Assembly: GCA_020635235.1 (NCBI GenBank)
Contig: JACKAF010000001.1
Location: 682,001-746,000, forward strand
Direction: 5' to 3'
DNA from: Pseudobdellovibrionaceae bacterium
GTDB lineage: Bacteria; Bdellovibrionota; FAC87; UBA2466; JACKAF01
DNA: 64,000 nucleotides
Positions within the stretch are counted from its first letter, which is position 1; each line of letters starts with the position of its first letter. Below the pieces are notes generated by a model that saw nothing but the letters and a program-made list of their open reading frames with translations, ran no database searches and had not been told where the DNA came from. Below are positions 25,588 through 34,611 of the stretch, piece after piece. A program made the translations under genes and the position numbers.

Positions 25588-27453
25588 ATGTGCGGAATTA
25601 TTGGCTACACCGGTGAAAAAGAGCCTAAAGAGACTCTGTTGCAGGCTTTAAAGCGCTTGGAATACAGAGGCTATGATTCTGCTGGGATAGCCATTCTTGA
25701 GGGCGACGACTTCAAAGTGTACCGGTGCGAGGGGCGACTTGAGGGATTGGAAGCGAAACTAAAGGACGAACACTTGAAGTCCAAGATCGGTATTGGGCAC
25801 ACTCGCTGGGCCACGCACGGCGCGCCCATAGAACGAAACGCCCACCCCCACCGCGTGGGATCGGTCGTGCTCGTCCACAACGGGATTGTCGAGAACTTCG
25901 CACACCACCGAGCCAAGCTGGAGGCGGCGGGGCGCAAGATCCAGAGCGATACGGATTCCGAAATCGTTGCCCACCTAATCGATCAGAAAATAGCAGAGGG
26001 AGTGCCGTTTGTGAAAGCCGTTCAACTCGTGCTCCCCACACTTGAGGGTTCCTACGCCTTTGTCATCATGAGCACGACGGAACCCAATATCCTTGTGGGC
26101 GCACGGAATGGAAGCCCTCTCTTGATTGGCATAGGTGAGAAGGAAATTTACTGCGCATCAGATGTTCAGGCGATCCTCTCTTGGACCAATAAAGTGGTTT
26201 ATCTTGAAGATAAGCAGATGGTTGTGTGTACTCCAAACCGCTACGAGATTTTTGATTCAGCGGGCCTGCCCATTCAGTCTCCGGTCAAACAAATTAACTG
26301 GACGGCAGACGAACTCGGTAAGGTGGGATACGCCCATTTCATGCTCAAGGAGATCCACGAGCAACCCCGAGCCCTCACAAATACCATAGAGGGGAACATC
26401 AACCACTCTGACGAAATCATCGCAATCAAAGATCTCGCTTTGTTTCGCAAGAATATCAAGGGCATTAATCGCGTGAGTATCGTGGCCTGTGGTACTTCCT
26501 TGCATTCCGGTTTGCTTGGAAAGTACTACATCGAGCAGTTTGCGCGCTTACCGGTTGAAGTCGACTATGCCTCCGAGTTCCGTTATCGGAACCCAATTCT
26601 CGAGAAAGACAATTTGTGCATTTTCATTTCTCAATCGGGTGAGACGCTGGATACACTTGCGGCGATGCGCGAGGCGAAGTCACGCGGGGTTCCGTGCTTG
26701 GCAATCTGCAATGTTCGAGATAGCACCTTGGCTCGTGAGGCCGACGTAACGATTTACACCAACGCCGGACCAGAAATCGGGGTGGCCTCGACCAAAGCGT
26801 TTACGGCCCAAACCGCCGTACTCTATATGCTCGCGGTCGAGATGGGACATATCCACGCGAGTCTTTTCAAAACACAGTACCAAAGCCTTACGCGAGACAT
26901 CGTGAGAACTCCGGTTCTCATGGAGAAAGTCTTGGGTCTTGAGGAATCCATCAAACAAGCCGCAGAAGTGTATCAGAACTTCCGCTGCTTTTTTTATGTG
27001 GGGCGGGGTATCTACTACCCAGTGGCGCTGGAGGGCGCCTTGAAGCTCAAGGAGATCACCTACCTCCATGCTGAGGGCTATCCCGCGGGTGAGCTTAAGC
27101 ACGGTCCCATTGCGCTGATCGGCGAAGATGTCGTTACATTTGTTCTTGCGCCTCAGGCCAGCTCGAACCCTCCCAACAATCCAACAACAAGCCGGGTTTA
27201 CTATGAAAAGCTGATGGCCAATCTCGAAGAGGTAAAGGCTCGCAACGGTAAGATCATTGCGGTCGGAACCGAAAATGATACGCGTCTGGCAGAACGCGCT
27301 GATGTATTTTGGGCGCTTCCCGCCGCGAGTTGGGCCATCAACCCACTCCTACTGAGCGTTCCGGTTCAGTTGTTTGCGTATCATGTAGCGTTAAATCTCG
27401 GTACTGACGTCGACAAGCCGCGTAATTTAGCGAAGAGTGTAACGGTCGAGTGA
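25588..27453 (+). CDS. glmS: Glutamine-fructose-6-phosphate aminotransferase
   Basis: Makes glucosamine-6-phosphate from fructose-6-phosphate and glutamine. The 621-residue protein has the N-terminal nucleophile Cys2 (MCGIIGYTG), the class II glutaminase fold, and two SIS isomerase domains with CGTSLHSG, SQSGETLDT and the end LAKSVTVE. No glmS ribozyme is visible: the start is only three bases after glmU. Phosphoglucosamine mutase (glmM) is not in the window. Confidence 0.98.
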   Translation: MCGIIGYTGEKEPKETLLQALKRLEYRGYDSAGIAILEGDDFKVYRCEGRLEGLEAKLKDEHLKSKIGIGHTRWATHGAPIERNAHPHRVGSVVLVHNGIVENFAHHRAKLEAAGRKIQSDTDSEIVAHLIDQKIAEGVPFVKAVQLVLPTLEGSYAFVIMSTTEPNILVGARNGSPLLIGIGEKEIYCASDVQAILSWTNKVVYLEDKQMVVCTPNRYEIFDSAGLPIQSPVKQINWTADELGKVGYAHFMLKEIHEQPRALTNTIEGNINHSDEIIAIKDLALFRKNIKGINRVSIVACGTSLHSGLLGKYYIEQFARLPVEVDYASEFRYRNPILEKDNLCIFISQSGETLDTLAAMREAKSRGVPCLAICNVRDSTLAREADVTIYTNAGPEIGVASTKAFTAQTAVLYMLAVEMGHIHASLFKTQYQSLTRDIVRTPVLMEKVLGLEESIKQAAEVYQNFRCFFYVGRGIYYPVALEGALKLKEITYLHAEGYPAGELKHGPIALIGEDVVTFVLAPQASSNPPNNPTTSRVYYEKLMANLEEVKARNGKIIAVGTENDTRLAERADVFWALPAASWAINPLLLSVPVQLFAYHVALNLGTDVDKPRNLAKSVTVE

Positions 27454-27665
27454 TTTTTGTGTGACAATGAGTGTCAACTCTCTGACTGTTAGTGAATAGA
27501 CACCCACACTAACTAGCCTCAATGACTCGTGTTTGGCGACCATCCGTAAATTAATATGGTTGAGCAACCGAAAACAATGTAAAATTAAAGGCTAAGAGCC
27601 CGCGCTTTACACAATTTTTCAGTCTCATCTTTTTTTGGGTCTCAATAAAGCCGTAGGAGGTTTGA

Positions 27666-28319
27666 ATGAGGTCGTTGGTTGCCAATAATAAAGGTTTTAC
27701 GTTGGTGGAGTTGCTGATTGTGGTTGCGATCATCGGCGTACTTTCTACCATCGGTATCCCCACTTTCCGAAGCATGGTGCAAAAAGCCAAAAAATCGGAA
27801 GCGAAAGTCGCTTTGGGCGGTTTGTATACCGCCGAAGCCGCCTTTTTCGCCGAGTACGGCGGGTACGGCAACAACCTCACTCACGTCGGATTTGATTTGG
27901 AAGGTCAGGGACGTATTTATAGCGTCGGATTCCCGAACGCGACTGGCGCCTGTGCGAACCGCTCGGACGCTCATCCGGATGCGGCTTCGGGACCTGGACG
28001 CGTCATTCGACAGGTTATTTCAGGCTACGATACGACGCCGGTCACGGTAATCGGGGCGGACCCAACCTTGGCCAACGCAGTTTGTTTCACTGGTGATGTG
28101 AATGCGACTGGGAATGAGTTTACTGCCACGGCTGCGGGAATTATTTCGGCAGCAGCCAAAGACATCAACTTCGCCGACATCTGGAACATGAACCACGAGC
28201 GGCGACTCTTCAACTGTCAGGATGGTGTAGGCCGAAGCTCTGGTACAGCGGCCTGTCCCGCGGCGCCCACGGGTGGCGGCACAGGAACGCCTCCGGCGAC
28301 ACCGCCAGCAACTCCTTAA
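27666..28319 (+). CDS. pilA: Type IV pilin
   Basis: Major-pilin candidate, 217 residues. The leader MRSLVANNKG ends in the prepilin peptidase site G-FTLVELLIVVAIIGVL, with mature Glu5. The globular domain has two C-terminal-half Cys pairs (CANRSDAH, CFTGDV, CQDGVGR, CPAAPTG). It ends in a Gly/Thr/Pro-rich tail (TGGGTGTPPATPPATP), unusual after the disulfide region. AGGAGG precedes the ATG. The converging gene is a PilR-type activator, a natural regulator. Confidence 0.92.
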   Translation: MRSLVANNKGFTLVELLIVVAIIGVLSTIGIPTFRSMVQKAKKSEAKVALGGLYTAEAAFFAEYGGYGNNLTHVGFDLEGQGRIYSVGFPNATGACANRSDAHPDAASGPGRVIRQVISGYDTTPVTVIGADPTLANAVCFTGDVNATGNEFTATAAGIISAAAKDINFADIWNMNHERRLFNCQDGVGRSSGTAACPAAPTGGGTGTPPATPPATP

Positions 28320-28331
28320 TCTAGTTGGAAT

Positions 28332-28354
28332 AAGCCTAGGCTAGCCTAGCTTTT
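28332..28354. terminator. Bidirectional intrinsic terminator between pilA and pilR
   Basis: AAGC-C-TAGG, loop CTAG, CCTA-GCTT forms a hairpin with one bulged base, followed by TTTT on the plus strand. The pilR stop codon (complement of CTA at 28341-28343) lies inside it, so the pilR transcript reads into the same stem. It is a compact shared end for both genes. Confidence 0.6.
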
Positions 28355-29774
28355 CTTCGCGATCCTCATCGTCATCGACGCTGAGGCTGCTAAGATTGTA
28401 TTTGTCCACGCGGTAGCGCATGCTGCGGAAGCTGATATTCAGCAGCTTGGCAGCGCGCTTCTTTACTCCGCCGGTCTGCTGCAGAGCGCGGACAAGCAAG
28501 GCTCGTTCGAAATCGCCCACCAAGGCTTCTAGTTCGATACCATTCTCTTCATCGATCTCAATCTTGTTGGCATCAAGCTGACCTGCGGGCTGGTGGCTCT
28601 CCATCATGTGGCGAGGCAAGCTCTCAGGGAGAATGGCGGGACCTGGTTCCAGGGCCACCGTGCGCTCCACGATGTTTTCTAGCTCTCGAACGTTACCAGG
28701 GTAGTGGTAAGACCGGAGCACTTCCATGGCTTCATTACTAATCTTTTTTACATCAATACCCAGTGCTTTGGAGAACTTCTCAAGGAAGTGATTCGCCAGC
28801 ATGGGAATGTCTTCCCGGCGTTCACGGAGCGGGGGACATTGAATCTGAATGACGTTCAAGCGATAAAAAAGGTCTTCGCGGAACCGGCCGCCTTTTACTT
28901 CGGCTTCAAGATCCTTATTGGTCGCGGAGATGATACGGACTTCAACTTGAATGTCTTCCGTTCCACCAACGCGTTTGAAGGTACCTTCCTGAATCACGCG
29001 CAACAGCTTTACCTGCATGCTAAGCGGTAATTCTCCCAACTCATCCAGGAAAATAGTTCCGCCGTTAGCGACTTCGAAAAGACCCTTCTTGTCAGCGATG
29101 GCACCCGTGAAAGATCCTTTACGGTGACCGAACATCTCGCTTTCCATGAGGTTCTCTGGAATCGCACCACAGTTGACCGTGACAAACGGGCGGTTCTTCA
29201 GCGGACCATTGTAGTGGACGGCGCGTGCGATCAATTCTTTACCTGTTCCGCTCTCGCCAGTGATGAGTACGGAGCTCTTGGTATTCGCGATACGTCGAAC
29301 CATTTCATAAATGCGCAACATCGGAGGGGCTCCACCGATGATATTGTCAAAAGCGTATTTGGAACCCAGTTCCTTTTTAAGCTGGGCGTTTTCCAGCTTA
29401 AGAATTCTTTGCTCCAGAGCATGAGCAATAACAATTTTTACTTCTTCAAGCTTGAAAGGCTTTTGGATGTAATCGTGAGCCCCGAGCTTCATGGCTTCAA
29501 CCGCTGTATCAGTTGAACCAAAGGCGGTGATCATAATGATAGGAAGTTCCGAATCGAGCTCCTTAACTTTTACTAGGAGCTCCATCCCGGAGACTTCAGG
29601 CATTTGAATGTCCGAAATGACCAGATCCACCTGATTCTTTTTCAGGAAATCGAGGGCTTCTCGGCCGTTTGGTGCGCAGACTACTTGGTAGCCCTCGCGC
29701 TTCAGCATAATTTCAAAAAACTCGCGTATGCTTTCTTCGTCATCAACAACTAGGATCCTGCGCAGATTCATCAC
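28341..29774 (-). CDS. pilR: Sigma54-dependent response regulator, probably PilR
   Basis: NtrC-family activator, 477 residues. Receiver domain with phospho-acceptor D55 (VDLVISDIQMPE), AAA+ domain with Walker A GESGTGKE, sigma54 contact loop written GSFTGA instead of GAFTGA, Walker B GGTIFLDELGEL and arginine finger region, then a Fis-type HTH (VKKRAAKLLNISFRSMRYRVDKY). The HTH and its place beside pilA favour PilR, the activator of pilin transcription. No histidine kinase PilS is adjacent, so its partner must lie elsewhere. Confidence 0.85.
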   Translation of the reverse strand: MMNLRRILVVDDEESIREFFEIMLKREGYQVVCAPNGREALDFLKKNQVDLVISDIQMPEVSGMELLVKVKELDSELPIIMITAFGSTDTAVEAMKLGAHDYIQKPFKLEEVKIVIAHALEQRILKLENAQLKKELGSKYAFDNIIGGAPPMLRIYEMVRRIANTKSSVLITGESGTGKELIARAVHYNGPLKNRPFVTVNCGAIPENLMESEMFGHRKGSFTGAIADKKGLFEVANGGTIFLDELGELPLSMQVKLLRVIQEGTFKRVGGTEDIQVEVRIISATNKDLEAEVKGGRFREDLFYRLNVIQIQCPPLRERREDIPMLANHFLEKFSKALGIDVKKISNEAMEVLRSYHYPGNVRELENIVERTVALEPGPAILPESLPRHMMESHQPAGQLDANKIEIDEENGIELEALVGDFERALLVRALQQTGGVKKRAAKLLNISFRSMRYRVDKYNLSSLSVDDDEDREEKLG

Positions 29775-30208
29775 TCACCTCGAAGAACAACTGTAACCAA
29801 CAATAAAAAACTCTTTATGGAATGTGAGGGATATCTAGGTAGAAAGCACACTGCATGAGTACAGGTGCCAGTCTTAATGTCCTCTCACGTTCCAAACTCT
29901 TCTTACTGTACATGAGCAACTTCCGTACCAAGGGTGCCGTTTTTCGAAACGCTTGAAATCATAGAGGGTTCATTTTTGAAGACCACAGGTGTGCTGATTA
30001 GAGGCTTTCCGTGTGTGTGACAAATTTGGGCACCTTTTTCCGTTGGTTAAAAAAAGCCTTTTGGATCGAGGACTTAGAAAAAGCGAAAAAGCCTGTACAC
30101 CTGTCTCAGTCTACAAGTCCTTCTGACAAAGTATTCCGCTAGTTCGATAGCAGAGAATCTAAAGTTTTCATTTTTTTTTGCCGATGTGGAAATCGGATTA
30201 GGATATCA
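29775..30208. other. Long intergenic region upstream of pilR and the HTTM gene
   Basis: This 434-base divergent gap has no plausible coding frame. It contains an AT-rich tract near pilR, a run of ten T at 30170-30179, and a small hairpin CCGAT/ATCGG (30181-30196) 12 bases before the HTTM start. No tRNA, riboswitch or terminator with a U-tract was recognised. It probably holds both promoters and could hide a small RNA. Confidence 0.4.
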
Positions 30209-31732
30209 ATGAACCGAGTTCAGAAAAAAGAGCGCGCACTAAGTGTCTTAAGGGCGGTGTTCGGGATGGACTGGCGCAGCTTGGTGGCCCTTAGGATTGG
30301 GGTAGGGGTCGCCGTATTGGTAGATCTTCTAACTCGCGCGCAAGATCTTGAAGCCCATTATTCGGACTTCGGTGTTCTCCCTCGCTACGCGCTTCTGGAT
30401 CGGTTCACTAACCCGTCCCATCTCTCTGTGCACTTGATAACGGGAACCTGGGAGGGCCAGGCTGTTCTCTTCCTTATTAATGCGTTAATCGCGGTCGCGT
30501 TGATATTTGGCTACCGTACCCGCCTTGCCTCGGTGTTAACCTGGTTTTTTCTGCTCTCCTTACATAATCGAAACCCGGTGGTGCTGAATGCCGGGGACTT
30601 TGCGCTCAGGATGCTCGCTTTTTGGGGCATTTTTCTGCCTTGGGGACGGTCTTTCTCTTTGGATGCCGTCCGGTTTGCCCGGGAAGCGCCCGATGTGGGG
30701 CGCAACGAACTCTCTTTAGCAACCGCAGCCTGCCTGCTTCAAGTCGGTATGATCTACATCTTCACCGTACTGTTGAAGACGGGGGACGAATGGCGGGTGG
30801 ACGGAACGGCTGTCTACTTTGCGATGTCACTCGATCAGTTCCAACTGCCCGCTGCGCGCTTCCTATTGCAGTTTCCCAAATTGATGCACGCCCTGACTTT
30901 TGCGACTTTCTGGCTGGAGGCCCTTGCACCCCTGTCTTTGTTTCTGCCGTGGGGAACCGGCAGGGTGCGTGCTGTCGTTGTGCCGCTTCTATGGGTGATG
31001 CACGCCCTGTTTTCATTGCATTTGCGCGTTGGGACTTTCTCAGTAATCTGCATGGTAGCGCTCATCTCCTTCGTTCCCGCGGAATTGTGGAATTTTCTGT
31101 TTGAAAGGGTCCCACACTTGAGAGAGTTACGGCCCTGGGATCGCTTGGCGCGATTCTTTCACATTTCGGAAGTGCCTGAGCTGGCAGTGAAAAACTGGTT
31201 CGTTTATTTTGAAAAGGGATTTGTACCCGTTGCGCTGCTGTTTGTCTTTTATTGGAATCTATCCACTCTGGATTCCAGACCTGTCCGCGTGCCAAGTTCA
31301 TTGGAATCGGTGGCGTACACGCTCAGATTGGACCAGAAGTGGGGAATGTTTGCCCCCTTTCCCATTAAGGACGATGGGTGGCACGTACTTCCGGGTCGTC
31401 TTTTTAGCTACGCTTACACCGGTACTTGGGTGGATGTCTGGCGAGACGGCGCTCCGGTAGACTATGAGAAACCGAAATGGGCCACCGATCTCTATCCCAC
31501 GTTTCGTTGGCGCAAATATATGCGCCGGCTCTGGATGTTGGAATACAAAGAGCACCGGTTGTATTTCGGTAAGTATATTTGTCGAAACTGGAACCGCGAG
31601 CACGAGGGTGTCGACAAGCTGGAAACCTTTGAAATTGTGTATATGAAGGAAAACACCTTAGATGAGGGTGAAGCGCCGCCCGTTCCCGTCAAGATCTGGA
31701 CCCATTGGTGCTATAAGAACTCGGTTAATTAG
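30209..31732 (+). CDS. HTTM-domain integral membrane protein
   Basis: Horizontally transferred transmembrane (HTTM) family, related to vitamin K gamma-carboxylase membrane domains. The 507 residues start with a soluble stretch, then LRIGVGVAVLVDLLTRAQDL, GYRTRLASVLTWFFLLSLHNRNPVV and LRMLAFWGIFLPWG, which are the family pattern, followed by further membrane helices to about residue 355 and a soluble C-terminal domain (WGMFAPFPIKDDGW onward). The reaction is unknown in bacteria. Its end overlaps the convergent oppF gene by eight bases. Confidence 0.8.
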   Translation: MNRVQKKERALSVLRAVFGMDWRSLVALRIGVGVAVLVDLLTRAQDLEAHYSDFGVLPRYALLDRFTNPSHLSVHLITGTWEGQAVLFLINALIAVALIFGYRTRLASVLTWFFLLSLHNRNPVVLNAGDFALRMLAFWGIFLPWGRSFSLDAVRFAREAPDVGRNELSLATAACLLQVGMIYIFTVLLKTGDEWRVDGTAVYFAMSLDQFQLPAARFLLQFPKLMHALTFATFWLEALAPLSLFLPWGTGRVRAVVVPLLWVMHALFSLHLRVGTFSVICMVALISFVPAELWNFLFERVPHLRELRPWDRLARFFHISEVPELAVKNWFVYFEKGFVPVALLFVFYWNLSTLDSRPVRVPSSLESVAYTLRLDQKWGMFAPFPIKDDGWHVLPGRLFSYAYTGTWVDVWRDGAPVDYEKPKWATDLYPTFRWRKYMRRLWMLEYKEHRLYFGKYICRNWNREHEGVDKLETFEIVYMKENTLDEGEAPPVPVKIWTHWCYKNSVN

Positions 31733-32720
31733 CAGCTTTCTTCTTTTCCACTTCAAAACAAGAGACCCAGCGCCCGTCCGAGAACGTCTCCAGCGCCGGT
31801 GCCTGCTCCCGACATCTGTCGACAGCCAGCGGGCAGCGCGTGTTAAAGGCACACCCTTTGGGCGGGTTCATCGGGGAAGGGAGTTCTCCCGTTACCGCAA
31901 TTCGTTGGCGAGTGCGTTCTAATTTTGGATCCGGAATGGGCACCGCCGAGACCAATGCCTGTGTATAGGGGTGCTGAGGAGACTGGTAGAGCGACTGCCT
32001 GTCACCAATTTCCACAATTTTCCCCAGGTACATCACCGCGATCCGATCGGAAATGTACTTCACGACCGAAAGGTTGTGCGCGATGAAAATCATGGACAGG
32101 CCGAGATCGTCTTTAATCTCCTTAAGCAGGTTGAGGATTTCCGCCTGGACCGAAACATCAAGGGAAGAGACCGGTTCGTCGGCAATGAGAATCTTCGGTT
32201 CGAGCACGAGCGCTCGAGCAATGGCGATACGTTGCCTTTGGCCTCCGGAAAACTCGTGTGGGTATTTTTTTAGTGCGCGATCGCGTAGGCTTACTCTAGC
32301 CAGGGCTTGGCGGATCCGAAGATCCATCTCTTTGCGACTCAGCTTAAGGTGCGCCTGCAAGGGCTCGCTCAATATTTCGTGAACCGTCATCCGAGGATCC
32401 AAAGAACCATAAGGATCTTGGAAAATCATTTGGATGTCGGTCCGAGCGCGGCGAAGTTTTTCGCCCTTCAACGCCAGAAAGTCTACTCCGTTAATCTGCA
32501 CATGCCCTGCCGTTGGCTTGTTCAGTCGGATGATCGCACGGCCCAGGGAGCTTTTCCCGCAGCCCGACTCCCCGACGAGCCCCAGCGTTTCTCCCTTAGC
32601 CAGCTCGATCGTGACCCCATCAACCGCCTTCAAGAACTTGCGCTCTGAAAAATTCAAAAACCCCTTGCGCACTGGGTAATGGACTTTCAGGTTCTGAACA
32701 GACAAAACGGTTGTACTCAT
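31725..32720 (-). CDS. oppF: Oligopeptide ABC transporter ATPase OppF
   Basis: One of two ATPases powering peptide uptake. Walker A GESGCGKS, signature FSGGQRQR, Walker B ILIADEPVSSLD, and the C-terminal oligopeptide/dipeptide extension with the Cys cluster GCAFNTRCPLAVDRC, which in this family can hold an Fe-S cluster. The start at 32720 gives an ATGA overlap with the oppD stop and is preferred over an ATG eight codons upstream. Confidence 0.93.
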   Translation of the reverse strand: MSTTVLSVQNLKVHYPVRKGFLNFSERKFLKAVDGVTIELAKGETLGLVGESGCGKSSLGRAIIRLNKPTAGHVQINGVDFLALKGEKLRRARTDIQMIFQDPYGSLDPRMTVHEILSEPLQAHLKLSRKEMDLRIRQALARVSLRDRALKKYPHEFSGGQRQRIAIARALVLEPKILIADEPVSSLDVSVQAEILNLLKEIKDDLGLSMIFIAHNLSVVKYISDRIAVMYLGKIVEIGDRQSLYQSPQHPYTQALVSAVPIPDPKLERTRQRIAVTGELPSPMNPPKGCAFNTRCPLAVDRCREQAPALETFSDGRWVSCFEVEKKKAAN

Positions 32721-33691
32721 TGCGGTAACTCCTTCAGGTGACAATAGGATCGGTGGGTGTTGGCGAAGGTCTTAACTTCAGGGAAGATCTCTTTGCAATC
32801 ATCGAGGCGCACCGAGCAACGTTCATAAAAGGGACAGCCGCCGGTGAGTCGCATCAGGTCGGGTGGGGATCCGCCGATGGGAGGCAGAGATCCCACTTCT
32901 GTATCGAGCCGAGGCGTGGATCGCAGAAGGGCCGATGTGTAGGGGTGTTGTGACCGATAAAAAATATCTTCCGTCGTACCGTACTCAAACGCCTTACCGG
33001 CGTACATCACGAGAACTCGGTCGGCCATGCCCGCAACCACGCCCAGATCGTGCGTGATCAAGATGATTGCCATTCCGGTTTCTTTTTGCAGCGACTTGAG
33101 AAGATCCAAAATTTGAGCCTGAACCGTAACATCCAGTGCCGTCGTAGGTTCGTCGGCGATGAGTAATTCGGGATCGGTGGTGAGCGCCATAGCGATCATC
33201 ACACGTTGCCTCATGCCGCCTGAAAATTCATGAGGGTAGGAGTTCATGGCGGACTTCGCGTCGGCTATCCCAACTTTTTCTAGGGAAACCACCGCCTTTG
33301 CCCAGGCCTCTTTCTTGGTTAGGTTTCGATGCTGGACGAGAGGCTCAACCAATTGAGTACCAACCTTAAGGTATGGATTGAGCGAGGTCATGGGTTCCTG
33401 GAAGATCATGCTGATCTTGTTCCCGCGCACGCTCCGAAGCTGAGAGGGAGAGGCTTTCAGCAAATCCATTCCACCAAATAGGGCTTCGCCTGACTCTATT
33501 TTTAGTGGTGGAGTGGGGAGTAGTCCAAGGATACTCAATTGCGTAACTGATTTGCCACTGCCGCTCTCTCCGACGATTCCTAGCGTCTCGCCTTTTTCGA
33601 GACTGAATCCAATCCCGTCTACCGCGCGCACCACACCCCGACGTGTGTGGAAGTGAGCCTTTAGGTTCCTTACATCTAAGATGGGCGCCAT
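32717..33691 (-). CDS. oppD: Oligopeptide ABC transporter ATPase OppD
   Basis: Partner ATPase of OppF, 324 residues. Walker A GESGSGKS, signature FSGGMRQR, Walker B LLIADEPTTALD, and C-terminal Cys motif GGCPFYERCSVRLDDC. The Q-loop region FQEPMTSLNP is diagnostic of OppD/DppD. It shares one base with the oppC stop region and overlaps oppF by four bases. Confidence 0.93.
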   Translation of the reverse strand: MAPILDVRNLKAHFHTRRGVVRAVDGIGFSLEKGETLGIVGESGSGKSVTQLSILGLLPTPPLKIESGEALFGGMDLLKASPSQLRSVRGNKISMIFQEPMTSLNPYLKVGTQLVEPLVQHRNLTKKEAWAKAVVSLEKVGIADAKSAMNSYPHEFSGGMRQRVMIAMALTTDPELLIADEPTTALDVTVQAQILDLLKSLQKETGMAIILITHDLGVVAGMADRVLVMYAGKAFEYGTTEDIFYRSQHPYTSALLRSTPRLDTEVGSLPPIGGSPPDLMRLTGGCPFYERCSVRLDDCKEIFPEVKTFANTHRSYCHLKELPQ

Positions 33692-34611
33692 TAGTCCTTC
33701 GCTCCTTTGGGATCCAATGCATCTCTAAGCCCGTCTCCCAGGAAGTTGAGTGAGAAAAGAGTCAAACCCAGGGCCATGGCGGGGAAGAGAAGTACCGTGG
33801 AGCGTATCTCCATAACCTCCACGCCGTTGGAAATGAGCGTTCCCCAGGAGGCCATCGGAGCTTGAACCCCCAGCCCCAAGAAGCTAAGAAAGGCCTCCTC
33901 CAGGATTACGGTCGGGACGGTCAGCGTCATGAATACGATTACCGGGCCGAGGCAGTTCGGTATCAGGTGCTTAAAAATGATCGTACTCTTGCGCACACCC
34001 ATCGAAGTAGCCGCCTGAACGAATTCTTTCTCTTTTAGCGAGATTACCTGACCGCGGACGATGCGGGCCATGGTTAACCACTGGGTCATGCCGAGCGCGA
34101 CAAACAGCAGGTAGATGTTTCTTCCAAAGTACACCATCAGGATGATGACTAGGAAGATGAACGGTAGAGCGTACAGTACGTCTACAATTCGCATCATTAG
34201 ACTATCGACACGTCCACCCAAATACCCTGAGATGGCGCCGTAGGTAACTCCTATGGCAACACTTACGAGCGAAGCGAGGATACCCACCATGAGTGAGATG
34301 CGGCCGCCGTACAATACGCGCGTAAAGAGATCGCGGCCCAGTGTGTCCGTACCAAACCAGTGAAGGGCGGACGGGGCCTCTACCCACAGCTCCAAGTTTT
34401 GCGCTTCGAAATCATACGGGGCGATCCAAGGTGTTGCGATCGCAAGCAGGATTTCTAAAAGCAGAAAGGTGCCGCCGATTACGGCCATCTTGTTTTTAAG
34501 CAAGCGGCGAAAGGCATCTTTCCATAGACTCACGCCACCCGTTTCATCCTTCAGGTTCGTGTCCATGCTGAGATCGGTGCCGGTCATAGTAGTCGTTAAG
34601 GTATTACTCAT
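33691..34611 (-). CDS. oppC: Oligopeptide ABC transporter permease OppC
   Basis: Inner-membrane channel subunit, 306 residues, about six helices. The N-terminal cytoplasmic stretch WKDAFRRLLKNKMAVIGG and the periplasmic HWFGTDTLGRDLFTRVLYGG block are OppC/DppC signatures, and the ATPase-coupling EAA loop is EFVQAATSMGVRKSTIIFKH. Its start overlaps the oppB stop by eight bases. Confidence 0.93.
   Translation of the reverse strand: MSNTLTTTMTGTDLSMDTNLKDETGGVSLWKDAFRRLLKNKMAVIGGTFLLLEILLAIATPWIAPYDFEAQNLELWVEAPSALHWFGTDTLGRDLFTRVLYGGRISLMVGILASLVSVAIGVTYGAISGYLGGRVDSLMMRIVDVLYALPFIFLVIILMVYFGRNIYLLFVALGMTQWLTMARIVRGQVISLKEKEFVQAATSMGVRKSTIIFKHLIPNCLGPVIVFMTLTVPTVILEEAFLSFLGLGVQAPMASWGTLISNGVEVMEIRSTVLLFPAMALGLTLFSLNFLGDGLRDALDPKGAKD

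Noticed and set aside
27462..27476. TGACA/TGTCA hairpin after glmS as terminator
   Set aside because: Five AT-containing pairs and no T-run; too weak.
27557..27568. GGTTG-AG-CAACC inverted repeat upstream of pilA
   Set aside because: The two-base centre cannot form an RNA loop and a single operator-like site is not evidence of a regulator.
27590..27603. GG-N10-GC spacing upstream of pilA resembling a sigma54 promoter
   Set aside because: Only the invariant dinucleotides match; flanking bases are wrong at most consensus positions, and another chance GG-N10-GC lies closer to the gene.
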